The notes: generated by a model from the letters alone, not told the origin. Counted from the first letter of the stretch, positions 17,531 to 27,739 are shown. The stretch: DNA of 64,000 nucleotides from Anabaena subtropica FACHB-260 (GCF_014697105.1 NZ_JACJRF010000024.1:18821-82820); one strand, 5' to 3'. A program made the numbers and translations.

Positions 17531-17626
17531 TTACTTGTAAAGTTCTGTTGCCAAACGCCAAGCTAGAATACCTGGAATCAGGGCTACAACTAGAGCGATG
17601 TACACTTGAGTATCTGAGATGGGCAT
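17531..17626 (-). CDS. psaM: photosystem I reaction centre subunit XII (PsaM)
   Basis: The complement of 17626-17531 encodes 31 residues beginning [19 protein letters not shown] and ending WRLATELYK. This matches PsaM, the tiny single-helix subunit of photosystem I that sits at the trimer interface and helps shape the antenna (known). One transmembrane helix spans nearly the whole protein. A strong AGGAGG ribosome binding site (complement of about 17635-17640) lies upstream of the ATG. The gene is monocistronic with its own terminator. It is short enough to be missed by automatic gene finding. Confidence 0.93.
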   Translation of the reverse strand: MPISDTQVYIALVVALIPGILAWRLATELYK

Positions 17627-17783
17627 GATTGAAAACCTCCTAAACTCAAATCGATGTTGAATAGTTCGTTTACTACTTTTCCTTGTTTTCCCAGGATTTT
17701 GGAACATCTTGTTACAAGATGCAACAAAAGCACTTCTTAGTCAGTAGTCTTGGTTATTTTTCATTAAAAAAATTTATAAAAAT

Positions 17784-19037
17784 ATGGGTTGTTATCTGGG
17801 AATCGACTTTGGTACGTCTGGCGCTAGGGCAGTGGTAATCGATGAGTCAGCCCAAATCCAGACACAAGTGCGGTATCCTTGGCTTTGGGCTGATTCCTTA
17901 GTGTCTAGTTGGCAGAAGGCTTTGTTGACTCTGTTAGGGCAAATCCCTGAAGAGTTGCGGCGAGATATGAAAGCGATCGCCATCAACGGCACTTCCTCTA
18001 CTGTTTTATTATGCGATGCGATTGGCAACCCTGTAGATACCCCACTACTTTACAACGATGCACGGGGATCATTGGTACTGGAGGAGTTGAAAAATATCGC
18101 ACCAGCAAATCACACCGTTATAAGTGCTACCTCCAGCTTGGCTAAACTGCTGTGGATGATGCAATTACCATCTTTTGGTGAGGCGAGATATTTCTTGCAT
18201 CAAGCCGACTGGTTAAGTTTCTTACTGCATGGACGGTTGGGAATTAGCGACTACCACAATGCTTTAAAGCTGGGGTATGACGTAGAAAAGTTGAAATATC
18301 CGGAATGGTTAGAAAGTCTGCAAATACCGATTCAGCTACCCAAAGTAGTACCCCCTGGGACTCCAATTGGGGAATTGCGTCCCGAAATTTCCCAACAGTT
18401 TTTATTACCTCAAGATTGCTTGGTACGTGCTGGGACAACAGATAGCATTGCGGCGTTTTTAGCGAGTGGTGCGAAATCTCCAGGAGAAGCTGTGACTTCC
18501 TTGGGTTCAACGCTAGTACTCAAACTGTTGAGTCATACCCGTGTAGAAGATGCGCGATATGGAATTTACAGCCATCGCCTTGGTGATTTGTGGTTGACTG
18601 GCGGTGCGTCGAATACTGGGGGTGCAGTATTACAAGAATTTTTTACTGATGCTGAGTTAGAAAACTTGAGTCATGAGATTGATCCGACAAAAGCCAGTGA
18701 GTTAGATTATTATCCCTTGTTGAGAGTTGGCGATCGCTTCCCTATCAATGATCCCAATTTATCCCCACGCCTCACACCACGCCCAGATAATCCAGTCGAG
18801 TTTTTGCATGGCTTGTTAGAAAGTATCGCCCGCATAGAAACCCAAGGATATGAATTATTACAAAAATTAGGTGCAGATAGCTTAGATCAGGTTTATACAG
18901 CAGGTGGTGGGGCAAAAAATCCCACTTGGACTGCAATTCGTCAAAGACATTTAAAAGTATCTGTAGTTTCGTCTGTGAATACGGAAGCAGCTTATGGTAC
19001 AGCGTTGCTAGCGATGAAAGGAGTGGATATTTCTTAA
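17784..19037 (+). CDS. FGGY-family sugar kinase (D-ribulokinase-like)
   Basis: 417 residues with the FGGY layout. An N-terminal ATPase fold reads YLGIDFGTSGARAVVIDES. The central region includes AGTTDSIAAFLASGA. The second phosphate-binding part reads SLGSTLVLKLL and GGASNTGGAVLQEF. The adenosine motif is TAGGGAKNPTW. It is shorter than glycerol or xylulose kinases (about 500 aa) and resembles the cyanobacterial/plant putative sugar kinase reported to phosphorylate D-ribulose (known for the Synechococcus homologue). Substrate assignment is by resemblance. Start ATG 17784. Confidence 0.85.
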   Translation: MGCYLGIDFGTSGARAVVIDESAQIQTQVRYPWLWADSLVSSWQKALLTLLGQIPEELRRDMKAIAINGTSSTVLLCDAIGNPVDTPLLYNDARGSLVLEELKNIAPANHTVISATSSLAKLLWMMQLPSFGEARYFLHQADWLSFLLHGRLGISDYHNALKLGYDVEKLKYPEWLESLQIPIQLPKVVPPGTPIGELRPEISQQFLLPQDCLVRAGTTDSIAAFLASGAKSPGEAVTSLGSTLVLKLLSHTRVEDARYGIYSHRLGDLWLTGGASNTGGAVLQEFFTDAELENLSHEIDPTKASELDYYPLLRVGDRFPINDPNLSPRLTPRPDNPVEFLHGLLESIARIETQGYELLQKLGADSLDQVYTAGGGAKNPTWTAIRQRHLKVSVVSSVNTEAAYGTALLAMKGVDIS

Positions 19038-19134
19038 AAAGTTCTATTTCCTAAACTGGAGCGGAGCATCGTTGAAAGCAAGCTACAAATTTTTTGCTGA
19101 TGGACTTCCAGATAAAAAAATATCCAATTAGGTT

Positions 19135-19193
19135 GGGTGCGTCAGTGCAAGAAAACCTAGCTGTACCAAGAAATTATTCATACTGACGCACCC
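19135..19193. repeat. inverted repeat GGGTGCGTCAGT
   Basis: GGGTGCGTCAGT (19135-19146) and ACTGACGCACCC (19182-19193) form a perfect 12-bp stem around a 35-base loop, about 100 bases after the sugar kinase stop. This motif is a frequent Nostoc intergenic repeat (general knowledge) and may end transcription. Confidence 0.75.
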
Positions 19194-19289
19194 TACTAAC
19201 CGTCAATTTGGAATAATTTGTTTTTTGTGTTCCCTGAGTCTCTGCGTCAGTAAATCACGCTATCATTCAGCAACGCCAATTTTCCTTTA

Positions 19290-19329
19290 TCTGGGAGTTA
19301 GTGATTACTCCCTATCACAAACTCCCAGA
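19290..19329. repeat. two-step hairpin TCTGGGAGTT
   Basis: TCTGGGAGTT (19290-19299) pairs with AACTCCCAGA (19320-19329), and inside it GTGAT pairs with ATCAC. The whole can fold into a nearly continuous 15-bp stem. No T-run follows. Confidence 0.7.
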
Positions 19330-19623
19330 TTCTCCTAATTCAGCATCTTCACCTCAGATCAGTATGATTTGTTCACAAATATTTTTTAAATCCGTATCTA
19401 TCCCAGTGACAATCTACATATCTCGTCTGATACTAGGTTGATTAGATACCAGATTATAGGGTTCCAGGTTCGTCATCTGGGCAGCTATTTGGGGATAGGT
19501 GTTTCGCGGTAAGCGAATATCATCTATCCCTTTAATTATCACTACCAATGGAGATGGTATAGGTAAAGGGTTACAGGGACGTGTGACAGGTGACTTGAAA
19601 ACCCAATTACGTATGTAAAATTT

Positions 19624-20115
19624 TTACAGTTGAAACCAAGCTGTCAAAGCCACAGCCAACGCATCAGAAGCATCATCAGGCCGAGGAATTTCTGCTAAAT
19701 CCAACTCTCGTGCTACCGCCTCTTGCACTTCAGATTTATCGGCGTTACCATAACCCGTTAAAGCTAGTTTAATTTGCGCTGGAGTAAATTCGACATAAGG
19801 CAAATGGTGCTGTCCCAGGGCTAACATAACTACACCTCTAGCTTGTGCCACAAGGATAGTACTTGACATACGATAGAAGAACAGTTTTTCAATTGCAACT
19901 AAATCAGGTTGTAAATTGTCAATCAGGGTGTGCAAATCATCGAACAAGGTACACAAGCGTTGTCCGACCTCTGTATCTGCTGAGGTTCTGATCACCCCAA
20001 AATCCAAGACATTGACTATCGTATCTTGTATTTGGGTAGAACTTTGTTGGCAAGTAATTGCCCCAAATCCTAAAATTGCCAGTCCTGGATCTAATCCTAA
20101 AATTCGCTTTTCCAT
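19624..20115 (-). CDS. ruvC: crossover junction endodeoxyribonuclease RuvC
   Basis: RuvC cuts Holliday junctions in recombination repair. The N-terminal strand [17 protein letters not shown] supplies the first catalytic Asp. AIEKLFFYR gives the catalytic Glu (about 66). [22 protein letters not shown] is present in part, and the terminal [14 protein letters not shown] contributes the last two Asp residues. The length (163 aa) is normal. The start was set at ATG 20115 (MEKRIL), since the six extra residues from an upstream TTG (20133) are not family-like. It is divergent from the CofD/YvcK gene. Confidence 0.93.
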   Translation of the reverse strand: MEKRILGLDPGLAILGFGAITCQQSSTQIQDTIVNVLDFGVIRTSADTEVGQRLCTLFDDLHTLIDNLQPDLVAIEKLFFYRMSSTILVAQARGVVMLALGQHHLPYVEFTPAQIKLALTGYGNADKSEVQEAVARELDLAEIPRPDDASDALAVALTAWFQL

Positions 20116-20284
20116 TAAATTTTCTGTTAGCAAGTTACAGTTTTATAGATAACACTGGCAGCCTTGATGACTTGCTTTTAGTTTCAATGGAACTAAAAGA
20201 TTCCATAATTTCATACTTGGTGTTAAAACCAGTTAGTGTACATTTTCTGTTAGTTATTCTCTGTACCACGGCTCCGAATCAGGT

Positions 20285-21655
20285 ATGTCAATCGGTTTTC
20301 TCAGACAAGCCCTTAACGCGTTGCAGAAGCAATCGCGCAGTCGAACTTCCCATAGGGTGAACCAGTGGTTTAAATGGTTATCTCCTGGATTATCGATCAA
20401 ACGTTGGTTGCTAATTAGTGTTGGGGGTGTATTACTGGCAATTCTGGGGTTAGCTATTTGGGTGAAGCTGACCCCCATTTTTTGGATGTTGGAGTTGATT
20501 AGGGGTTTTTTGGCAGCCATAGCCAACATTTTACCCAACTATATCAGCGGCCCTGTAGTGATTTTGGGTGGTTTGTTATTGTTGCTTTGGGGACAAACTC
20601 GCACTGTCGGCTCGATTACTCAGGTTTTAAGGCCACATGGGGAAGAAGAACTTATTGACGTACTGTTAGCCCATCGTCGCTTGTACCGGGGGCCAAAAAT
20701 AGTGGTCATTGGTGGTGGTACTGGGCTATCTACCTTACTCAGAGGGCTAAAAACTTACAGTGCTAATATTACTGCTATTGTCACGGTAGCAGATGATGGT
20801 GGTTCTTCTGGGCGGTTGCGTCAGGAATTTGGTGTCTTACCACCAGGAGATATCCGCAACTGTTTAGCAGCTTTGGCAGATGAAGAAAAGTTATTGACGG
20901 AGTTATTTCAATATCGTTTTCGGGCTGGGGATGGCTTGACTGGCCATAGTTTTGGCAATTTGTTCTTAACGGCGATGAGTGATATCACTGGTGATTTGGA
21001 ACGAGCTGTTGCTGCTAGTTCTAAAGTGCTAGCAGTGAGAGGACAAGTTTTGCCTGCTACTCTCAGTGATGTTCGTCTCTGGGCAGAATTAGCCGATGGT
21101 CGCCGAATCGAGGGTGAGTCTAGCATTCCCAAGGCTGGTGGTAAAATTGTCAAGATTGGTTGCATTCCTGCTAACCCTCCGGCTCTGCCATCTGCCATTA
21201 AGGCTATAAAAGAAGCTGACTATATTATTATTGGCCCTGGTAGCCTCTATACCAGCTTGATTCCTAACTTATTAGTATCAGATATTGCTGATGCGATCGC
21301 TGCATCTCAAGCCCCACGAATTTATGTCTGCAATGTCATGACTCAGCCAGGCGAAACTGAAGGTTATACTGTGGCTGACCACATTCGCGCAATTGATGCT
21401 GCTTGTGGCGAAAGACAATTGTTTGATGCTGTATTAGTACACAAAAAATCCCCCTCCGCCCAATCACTCATCCGTTATGCTCAACAACACTCCCATCCTG
21501 TGTTTTTAGACAGAGAAGCTGTATCCCAATTGGGAAGACGAATTGTTTTAGCTAACGTTTTGTACGAAGATGAAACAGGTTTTGTGCGTCACAATCCTCA
21601 AAAGTTAGCTAAAGTCCTACTGAAGTGGTATGGCGGCGCACATCACGGAAAATGA
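20285..21655 (+). CDS. YvcK/CofD-family protein with N-terminal membrane segments
   Basis: 456 residues. A basic N-terminus and two hydrophobic segments (about 40-65 and 82-102) come first. The CofD-like/YvcK Rossmann domain begins [17 protein letters not shown] (about 140). It continues with [34 protein letters not shown] and [15 protein letters not shown]. Bacterial YvcK (GlmR) proteins bind UDP-sugars and link carbon metabolism to cell-wall synthesis (known). The membrane anchor is characteristic of the cyanobacterial form. The gene is divergent from ruvC with about 170 bp between them. Confidence 0.88.
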   Translation: MSIGFLRQALNALQKQSRSRTSHRVNQWFKWLSPGLSIKRWLLISVGGVLLAILGLAIWVKLTPIFWMLELIRGFLAAIANILPNYISGPVVILGGLLLLLWGQTRTVGSITQVLRPHGEEELIDVLLAHRRLYRGPKIVVIGGGTGLSTLLRGLKTYSANITAIVTVADDGGSSGRLRQEFGVLPPGDIRNCLAALADEEKLLTELFQYRFRAGDGLTGHSFGNLFLTAMSDITGDLERAVAASSKVLAVRGQVLPATLSDVRLWAELADGRRIEGESSIPKAGGKIVKIGCIPANPPALPSAIKAIKEADYIIIGPGSLYTSLIPNLLVSDIADAIAASQAPRIYVCNVMTQPGETEGYTVADHIRAIDAACGERQLFDAVLVHKKSPSAQSLIRYAQQHSHPVFLDREAVSQLGRRIVLANVLYEDETGFVRHNPQKLAKVLLKWYGGAHHGK

Positions 21656-21924
21656 GGCGATAATTCATCTCCATCTGATGAGTCATAGCCTACGGTGGAG
21701 TCTAGCCAATTTCTACCCTGAAGCAGTATGTTTGAAATCTGCTTGTTTACTGGGTTTTCGCGTAACAGAGGCGTTGGTTTTCCAAGTTACTAGTGTCAAA
21801 TGTGAAGCGCGTCTAATACCATTTTTTGTTTTAGATTGGGGATAGAACACTGCCTGGTTTATCTGAGCTTTCTGTGTCCATCTGTTGCTATTATTTTTCA
21901 AATTGGTATAAGACTTGAATCTGT

Positions 21925-22167
21925 CTAATGACTCCCTTTTGTTTCTGAATTAGATGGTTTATCTTGTTTGATTTTTTTGATTAACTCTACGTAGACATTA
22001 ATTTCACTAACTTCTACATCATGCTCAACTCTTTTTACTTTCCATCTCTCTTTTTGGAGATAAATTTCCTCGCCTATTCTGGGAGTAAATTGTAAATCAT
22101 AGAACTTTTTGAGAAAATCTTTTTGGTTTTCTTCCCATACAATGACTTTAGCTACTTCTCTGCTCAT
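21925..22167 (-). CDS. hypothetical protein, 80 aa
   Basis: A small, Lys/Glu-rich soluble protein with alternating hydrophobic strands (FTPRIGEEIYLQKERWKVKRV, residues about 28-48, then VSEINVYVELIKKIKQ), probably a small beta fold. An AGGAAAAACC ribosome binding site precedes the ATG at 22167. No family is recognised. Confidence 0.65.
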   Translation of the reverse strand: MSREVAKVIVWEENQKDFLKKFYDLQFTPRIGEEIYLQKERWKVKRVEHDVEVSEINVYVELIKKIKQDKPSNSETKGSH

Positions 22168-22386
22168 TGGTTTTTCCTGGTTCGTTAATAAATAAAATCA
22201 GTATTTTGATGACATACACATAGTCATTTTATTTTACTAATTTGATAAAATAGCGTATTCAAAACCACATTTTTGATGTAGAAGGTATTAAGATTACCGC
22301 ATATTTTCATTCTTGACTGTGCAAATTTTAGATTTTCAATTTTGGATATTGAAACTGATTAAGTATTATGGACTACTGACTACATT

Positions 22387-22842
22387 ATGAAAATTTCTCT
22401 TATAGATACAGACGCGACTCTAAATTTGGGTGTGTCTTTGGGACAAACTTTAAAGCCTGGTAGTGTCATTTTATTAGAAGGTGACTTAGGTGCTGGTAAA
22501 ACTACTTTAGTAAAAGGTTTGGGTCAAGGTTTAGGTATCACTGAACCCATTGTCAGTCCTACTTTCACTCTAATTAATGAGTATACGGAAGGACGTATCC
22601 CCCTGTATCATTTGGATTTATATCGCCTAGAGCCGCAAGAAGTATTAAATTTAAATCTAGAAACTTACTGGGATGGTATTGAGGTGATTCCGGGTATTGT
22701 AGCGATCGAGTGGTCCGAACGAATGCCTTACAAGCCAAGTACTTATATTAACGTGCTTTTGACTTATGGCGATGAGGGCAGTCGTCAAGCCGAAATTACA
22801 CCATTCAATTGCACCATCAGCGAGTTCATTGCTACTATGTGA
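22387..22842 (+). CDS. tsaE: tRNA threonylcarbamoyladenosine biosynthesis ATPase TsaE
   Basis: 151 residues. The P-loop reads LEGDLGAGKTTLVKGLG (about 31-46). The family signature SPTFTLINEY follows, then LYHLDLYRL (about 75-83) and the acidic VAIEWSERMP. TsaE is the ATPase that helps TsaB/TsaD make the t6A modification of tRNAs reading ANN codons (known). Length and motif order are normal. It is preceded by a TACTGACTACATT spacer with short tandem-repeat character and no strong ribosome binding site. Confidence 0.92.
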   Translation: MKISLIDTDATLNLGVSLGQTLKPGSVILLEGDLGAGKTTLVKGLGQGLGITEPIVSPTFTLINEYTEGRIPLYHLDLYRLEPQEVLNLNLETYWDGIEVIPGIVAIEWSERMPYKPSTYINVLLTYGDEGSRQAEITPFNCTISEFIATM

Positions 22843-24072
22843 ACAGCTTTAGCTCCAAATTGGGTAAAAACGCTGCCTAGCACTTTAGTCGTATCAGGGT
22901 TGTTTGGCACTGAGTAGAAGCAGTAAACAATTTACCCCAAATTACATTAGTATTATCCTAAATTTACCAGCACATCAGCGTCATACCCAATCACTCTCCA
23001 CATTATTACGACAAAATTTTTACCGATAGTCGAGAAAGAGTTTCATACTCGTCCTATCTACCACTACCACGCTCATCACAGAAATTCACTAACATAATTG
23101 CCTTCATAATCTTAAAATCGGTGAATTACTCTTCAATAGAACATTTGCTTACTTTTGCCATCTACTGAGTTATTTACTGAGGTTAGCTAGGATTGCTTAT
23201 TCTCAAGATCAATCTTGGTGTAGATGGATGAAAACTGAAATCTCAGTGTCTTCAAGAATCTTGTACAGGTGATATCTAGCAAGCTGCAAGATGTTTTTAA
23301 TACCTGCCTTTTCTAAAAATTAGATTGACATTAAAACTGGCATAAACTTGTCCTCTGGCAGATCATCTAACTGATAAGGCTTACAGCAGATTTTGATTAA
23401 ACCAGTCAATACTGGTAAAGTCTTTTTATTTGTTTGCACTATGGTTATTCCTATTGACCTACTTCTTGGATTGTCTCTGTAAAATTTGTTCTTTATTGTG
23501 CAAGAAAAAATACTGGTTTATCGTTTCTTGCTAGGTTTTGCTAAGTAATGCTAAGATCCTTAGCAATCAACCGCCCTGAAGCACTAAACAATCAGAAACG
23601 TAAGAAATAGGTTTTTAGAACGTACAAATTAAGTGCATATAAAATTTTTATATGTATAAAACATTCTTTTCACAGAAACTTGCCCGTTTACTTAACCCTA
23701 TTTTTCTCTACACTTATTTGGTAAAAAATCCGGATAGTTAAACGCAAAAAACTAAGGTGAGAAGCAAAAGGCTTACTACTTTCCGTACTAATTGCCTAGC
23801 TCATCCTCGTACTTAAGTATTCCCAAAACAACTTTAGGATCTATACCCGTAAAGTTACTAATTATTAATTTATAAATTAAATTTATCAAATAAAAAGTTT
23901 ATGAAATTTTTTCTTATCAAGGAAAGTGATCACCTCCGGTGGGCGGAACGCCATCGCTTAAAGAAAAGCTGTTTCCAGTGAGTGATTGAGTATTGACATG
24001 AAAAAATCACAGTATAAATGCTGGCTCTTAGATTAAGAAATAATTATCCCTAGAAATTTTTACGTAAATATA
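22843..24072. other. 1.2-kb region without a clear gene
   Basis: This is the longest non-coding stretch of the window. It is AT-rich and shows no rRNA or tRNA. A minus-strand GTG frame of 39 codons (23439-23320) has protein-like composition and is listed separately. A GC-rich motif at about 23930-23958 (CACCTCCGGTGGGCGGAACG) looks like a Nostoc dispersed repeat. The remainder may be the remains of a lost gene. Confidence 0.5.
23320..23439 (-). CDS. possible 39-aa peptide
   Basis: Starting at GTG (complement of 23437-23439), the frame encodes a short peptide with a hydrophobic core, a Cys-Cys pair (LIKICCKPYQ) and an acidic turn (LDDLPEDKFMPVLMSI). The composition looks protein-like, but there is only a weak AGGA ribosome binding site. 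It may be a real small protein, the remnant of a larger gene, or chance. Confidence 0.25.
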   Translation of the reverse strand: MQTNKKTLPVLTGLIKICCKPYQLDDLPEDKFMPVLMSI

Positions 24073-25245
24073 CTAATTAGCTCTAATAAAAGATGCGATC
24101 GCTTTTTTCACCTCAGGCCCGCAATCATTTCTAGTATAAAAAGTACAACCTTTATCAATAAACTTAGATGTAGCATCAATTAAATATTCAAGAATATTAT
24201 CCCTAGCATCATCCATCTCTTCACTAAGTGGAGTTTGCGTAAATCTATTAACTCTTTCTGTTGGTTTGAGAACTTGGCGAGTATCTTTATAAGATTCCTC
24301 TTTTTTCGGTTGAAATCTTTCATTTAAATCAAACTGAAGACGTAAATATCTGTGAGAATTAAATCCGCCCATAATTTGACGGCAAATTGTATTGCTGACT
24401 TCTGATGTCGGCTCCATAAATATATTAACAAGATGCTGCGCCCAATCTATACCTCGCCAATTCTTTACCTGTTCAAATTGGTATGGTTCACCAGTTTGAC
24501 CAGTACCAATAGAAAGGATAGAAATGTCTTCTAATTTGATACCATCTAGATTATATTGTTGTTTAATTGTGGAAGAAATTGAAGATTGCGACAACCGCAT
24601 TACTAGGCTGAGTGCCGCTAGTGCTGGGTTGTTAGCAGCAACGCCCCCATCAATATGAGGGAATACCCAATGTCCATATTTTTCTTTATCCACAGGCTCT
24701 AATTTATATGGTGGAAAGAAAGTAGGAGCCGAAGCTGAAGCGGTACATATTTCCCATAGATAGCATTCGTCATACCATCTATCGCCTAAATCAGGATGGC
24801 AATTAGTAAAGAATGTTGTATTTCGGTAAAGAGTATCGTAAGCCAAAATCAAGATAATCGGACTTTCAATATCCTTAATTCTTCTATCACCTAATACATT
24901 TTTTAGGACATTAGTTAGCCCTTGATGAGAATATTTAGGTGGAGAAAATGCTTCAATAATCGGTTGTAAGCAACCAGGAATTTTTTTGTAACGCTCTTTT
25001 CTTTCAAGGGGAAATATTTGCTGACCCTGTTCTCTATAAAGTTGAACTAACTCATGACTATTTTTTTTTGCGGCGATTCCGGCTGTTAATATTGATCCCG
25101 TAGAAGTACCAACAATTAAATCGAAGTATTCGTGTAAAGATTTACCTTGTTGCTGTTGAATCTGTCGTTCTACTTCTTGAAGGATGCGTGCGGTAATAAT
25201 GCCGCGTATACCACCACCATCCAAACTCAAGATTTTGAAAGACAT
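24073..25245 (-). CDS. patatin-like phospholipase
   Basis: A lipid acyl hydrolase of 390 aa. The oxyanion loop is SLDGGGIRGIITARIL, the nucleophile elbow is VGTSTGS (Gly-x-Ser-x-Gly), and the catalytic Asp motif is DGGVAANNPALAAL. These are the three hallmarks of patatins. It lacks a signal peptide, so it is probably cytoplasmic. Patatins are also effectors in CBASS defence, but no nucleotide cyclase or partner lies nearby, so a housekeeping phospholipase is the simpler reading. A TTCTCCTTAG leader (complement CTAAGGAGAA) gives a good ribosome binding site. Confidence 0.9.
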   Translation of the reverse strand: MSFKILSLDGGGIRGIITARILQEVERQIQQQQGKSLHEYFDLIVGTSTGSILTAGIAAKKNSHELVQLYREQGQQIFPLERKERYKKIPGCLQPIIEAFSPPKYSHQGLTNVLKNVLGDRRIKDIESPIILILAYDTLYRNTTFFTNCHPDLGDRWYDECYLWEICTASASAPTFFPPYKLEPVDKEKYGHWVFPHIDGGVAANNPALAALSLVMRLSQSSISSTIKQQYNLDGIKLEDISILSIGTGQTGEPYQFEQVKNWRGIDWAQHLVNIFMEPTSEVSNTICRQIMGGFNSHRYLRLQFDLNERFQPKKEESYKDTRQVLKPTERVNRFTQTPLSEEMDDARDNILEYLIDATSKFIDKGCTFYTRNDCGPEVKKAIASFIRAN

Positions 25246-25387
25246 TTGACTTCTCCTTAGTAGATTAGTTAATTCGTAATTCGTATTTAAGATTGGGTAC
25301 TGGGTAATAATTCCAGAAAGAATCTACCCAGCCCAGTATCTATACTGTTTTACATTTGTACTCTACGTAAAGAGAGAATATTATTGG

Positions 25388-26707
25388 CTACACGAAACTT
25401 AAAGCTTGACCGCGCACTGATGTGTTTAACTTACCTTTGTCGTAAACAATCTGACCGCCAACTATAGTTGTCACTGCCCATCCTGTGAGGTTCCAGCCTT
25501 CAAAGGGACTCCAGTGACATTTAGTTAATAATTCCTCTCGCAGGACGGGACGGTATGTATTCAAATCAACAAGTACTAAATCAGCATCATAACCAGGAGC
25601 GATCGCTCCTTTATTGGGGATACCATAAGCTACGGCTACAGCTTTGGACATCCAGTTGACGACTTGAGAAATGGTACATTTACCCTCCATCGCCGCAGTT
25701 AACATGACGGCTAAGGATGTTTCTACCCCAGGCATTCCAGAGGGGCTGTTGGGATAGGGTTGGGCTTTTTCTTCTAAAGTGTGGGGGGCGTGGTCTGTAG
25801 CGATGAAATCAATCACCCCATCCCGCAAGGCTTGCCATAAGACTTCATTATCGTGGGGCGATCGCAATGGCGGATTCATTTGTGCTAATGTGCCAATACG
25901 TTCATAAGCACTAGTATTTAACACCAAATGTTGTGGTGTCACCTCTGCTGTTACCCAACTAGGTTTGTCTTGACGTAGTAATTCTGCTTCGTCGGCGGTG
26001 GACATATGCAGAATGTGTAAACGACGCTGATATTTTTTAGAAAGTTTTAATGCTAACTGGGTCGCTAACAGTGCCGCTTGATTGTCTTGAATCTGGGAGT
26101 GAATTGCTAGGTCTTGAATCCCCGCAAATTCTTGACGGCGTTGATTAATTCTGGCTTGGTCTTCGGCATGAACGGCAATTAAGCGCTGACCTTGGGCAAA
26201 TATCGATTCTAATGCAGTCTCTTGATCAACCAACAATTGACCGTGCATCGACCCCATGAAAATCTTAATACCTGGCGTTGGGTGCGCTGTTAGTAAATCT
26301 GGTGTGTTCTCGCCTGTTGCCCCAATAAAAAAGCCATAGTTCACCAAGCACTTGTTGGCAGCACGCTGTAACTTGTCATCTAAAGCTTGCTGGTTAGTGG
26401 TTAAGGGGCGAGTGTTGGGCATTTCTAAAAAAGAAGTCACCCCACCTTTGGCACAAGCACAACTGGCCGTGAATAAATCTTCCTTATGTTCTAGTCCTGG
26501 TTCACGGAAATGCACCTGCGGGTCTATGACTCCTGGCAACAAAGTTAACCCTTCAGCGTCAATCTCTATAACTGGTGTAGTGCTGACAATTTCCGGGGCT
26601 ACTTCAACGATTTGGCGATCGCGTGTCAACACATCTCCTACCATAGATTCACCATTCGGTAAGATGATGCCAGCGCGGCGAATTAGTAAACTTAACGGGG
26701 ATGACAT
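25388..26707 (-). CDS. pyrC: dihydroorotase
   Basis: The amidohydrolase closes carbamoyl aspartate to dihydroorotate in pyrimidine synthesis. Metal-binding motifs are visible: DPQVHFREPG (about 62-71, two His), IKIFMGSMHG (carboxylated Lys and nearby His), HILHMSTADEAE, and ATDHAPHT with the catalytic Asp (about 303). The length of 439 fits class I enzymes. It has its own start region and a 298-bp gap to lepB, which is divergent. Confidence 0.92.
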   Translation of the reverse strand: MSSPLSLLIRRAGIILPNGESMVGDVLTRDRQIVEVAPEIVSTTPVIEIDAEGLTLLPGVIDPQVHFREPGLEHKEDLFTASCACAKGGVTSFLEMPNTRPLTTNQQALDDKLQRAANKCLVNYGFFIGATGENTPDLLTAHPTPGIKIFMGSMHGQLLVDQETALESIFAQGQRLIAVHAEDQARINQRRQEFAGIQDLAIHSQIQDNQAALLATQLALKLSKKYQRRLHILHMSTADEAELLRQDKPSWVTAEVTPQHLVLNTSAYERIGTLAQMNPPLRSPHDNEVLWQALRDGVIDFIATDHAPHTLEEKAQPYPNSPSGMPGVETSLAVMLTAAMEGKCTISQVVNWMSKAVAVAYGIPNKGAIAPGYDADLVLVDLNTYRPVLREELLTKCHWSPFEGWNLTGWAVTTIVGGQIVYDKGKLNTSVRGQALSFV

Positions 26708-27005
26708 GAGGTTAACGATTTTCCAAAGAGGAACTGTAGACTATAAAAAACTATGCTTTTAGGTCAATCTCAGCAGCATTTTTTGTAATATTTTTTTGCA
26801 CTTCTTTACAAAAAAGATTATTTTTATCTTATGAATCACGCTATTTTGCTGAGTCAAAACTCAACAATCCAGAGTAGAAAGCAATAACTAATGACTCATA
26901 ATCATTAACCAAAGATCACCTAACCTAGTTTCTCCCGTTAAGATTAACAAATATAGTCTCCCTCGGTGAGTTAATTACTTACACTTTTCTTACTTCAGTA
27001 ATTTC

Positions 27006-27650
27006 ATGCAAAATCAAGTGTCTGACAACAACTCAAGTAAACAACCTGATAATTCTTGGATCGCAGAGCTAGGTAGAACAGTTGTATTAAGTATTGTTCT
27101 CGCCTTAGGTATCCGTACCTTTGTGGCTGAAGCACGCTGGATTCCTTCTGGCTCGATGGAACCAACTCTCCACGGTACTCCAAATCAGTGGGAAGCAGAC
27201 AAGATTATTGTTGATAAATTGAAGTATAGATTTTCTCAACCGCAGAGGGGAGATATTGTAGTTTTTTCCCCTACAGAAGAGTTACGCAAAGAACAATATG
27301 AAGATGCCTTCATTAAGCGGGTGATTGCCTTACCTGAAGAAACAGTAGAACTGAGAAACGGTAAAGTTTACATCAACCAAAAACCCCTCAATGAAGAGAA
27401 ATATTTAGGTTCAAAACAAGCTACCCTCGTTGATGTCTGTACATCAGGTCAACAGCCGGCTTTCTTAGCAAAACCCCAAACCATACCGCCCGACTCCTAT
27501 CTAGTGCTAGGAGATAACCGTAATAGCAGTTACGACAGCCGTTGTTGGGGTATTGTCCCTCGTCAGAATATCATTGGTCGTGCAGTGCTTCGCTTTTGGC
27601 CACTCAACAATGTAGGAGAAATTGATAAATCACCGCTATATCCACAATGA
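27006..27650 (+). CDS. lepB: signal peptidase I
   Basis: The enzyme removes signal peptides from exported proteins at the membrane. A cytoplasmic tail is followed by one membrane helix (TVVLSIVLALGIRTFVAE, about 25-42). The catalytic Ser box is IPSGSMEPTL (about 48) and the Lys box is AFIKRVIALPEE. The final conserved box is LGDNRNSSYDSR. Length and order are typical (214 aa). It starts at ATG 27006. Short tandem repeats follow the stop codon. Confidence 0.94.
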   Translation: MQNQVSDNNSSKQPDNSWIAELGRTVVLSIVLALGIRTFVAEARWIPSGSMEPTLHGTPNQWEADKIIVDKLKYRFSQPQRGDIVVFSPTEELRKEQYEDAFIKRVIALPEETVELRNGKVYINQKPLNEEKYLGSKQATLVDVCTSGQQPAFLAKPQTIPPDSYLVLGDNRNSSYDSRCWGIVPRQNIIGRAVLRFWPLNNVGEIDKSPLYPQ

Positions 27651-27654
27651 AAAA

Positions 27655-27731
27655 ATAAAACAAAGCAGTAGTCAATAGTCCATAGTCGGGAATTCTTGTT
27701 TAATAACTAATAACTATTGACTACTGACTAA
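27655..27731. repeat. short tandem repeats (GTCAATAGTCCATAGTC type)
   Basis: Runs related to AGTAGTCAATAGTC and ATAACTATTGACTACTGACTA flank the gap between lepB and the MOSC gene, resembling the runs near 8300 and 12770. The two ends are roughly inverted and may form a hairpin. Confidence 0.6.
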
Positions 27732-27739
27732 AAAATTAA

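Larger units (their letters stand above)
19038..19623. other. intergenic region with two hairpins
   Basis: A 586-bp gap between convergent genes, with no credible gene. It contains the inverted repeats at 19135-19193 and 19290-19329; the rest shows no structure I recognise. Confidence 0.55.

Noticed and set aside
24073..25245. CBASS or other defence effector (CapV-like patatin)
   Set aside because: No cyclic nucleotide synthase, Cap2/Cap3 or other defence gene is adjacent; neighbours are housekeeping genes.
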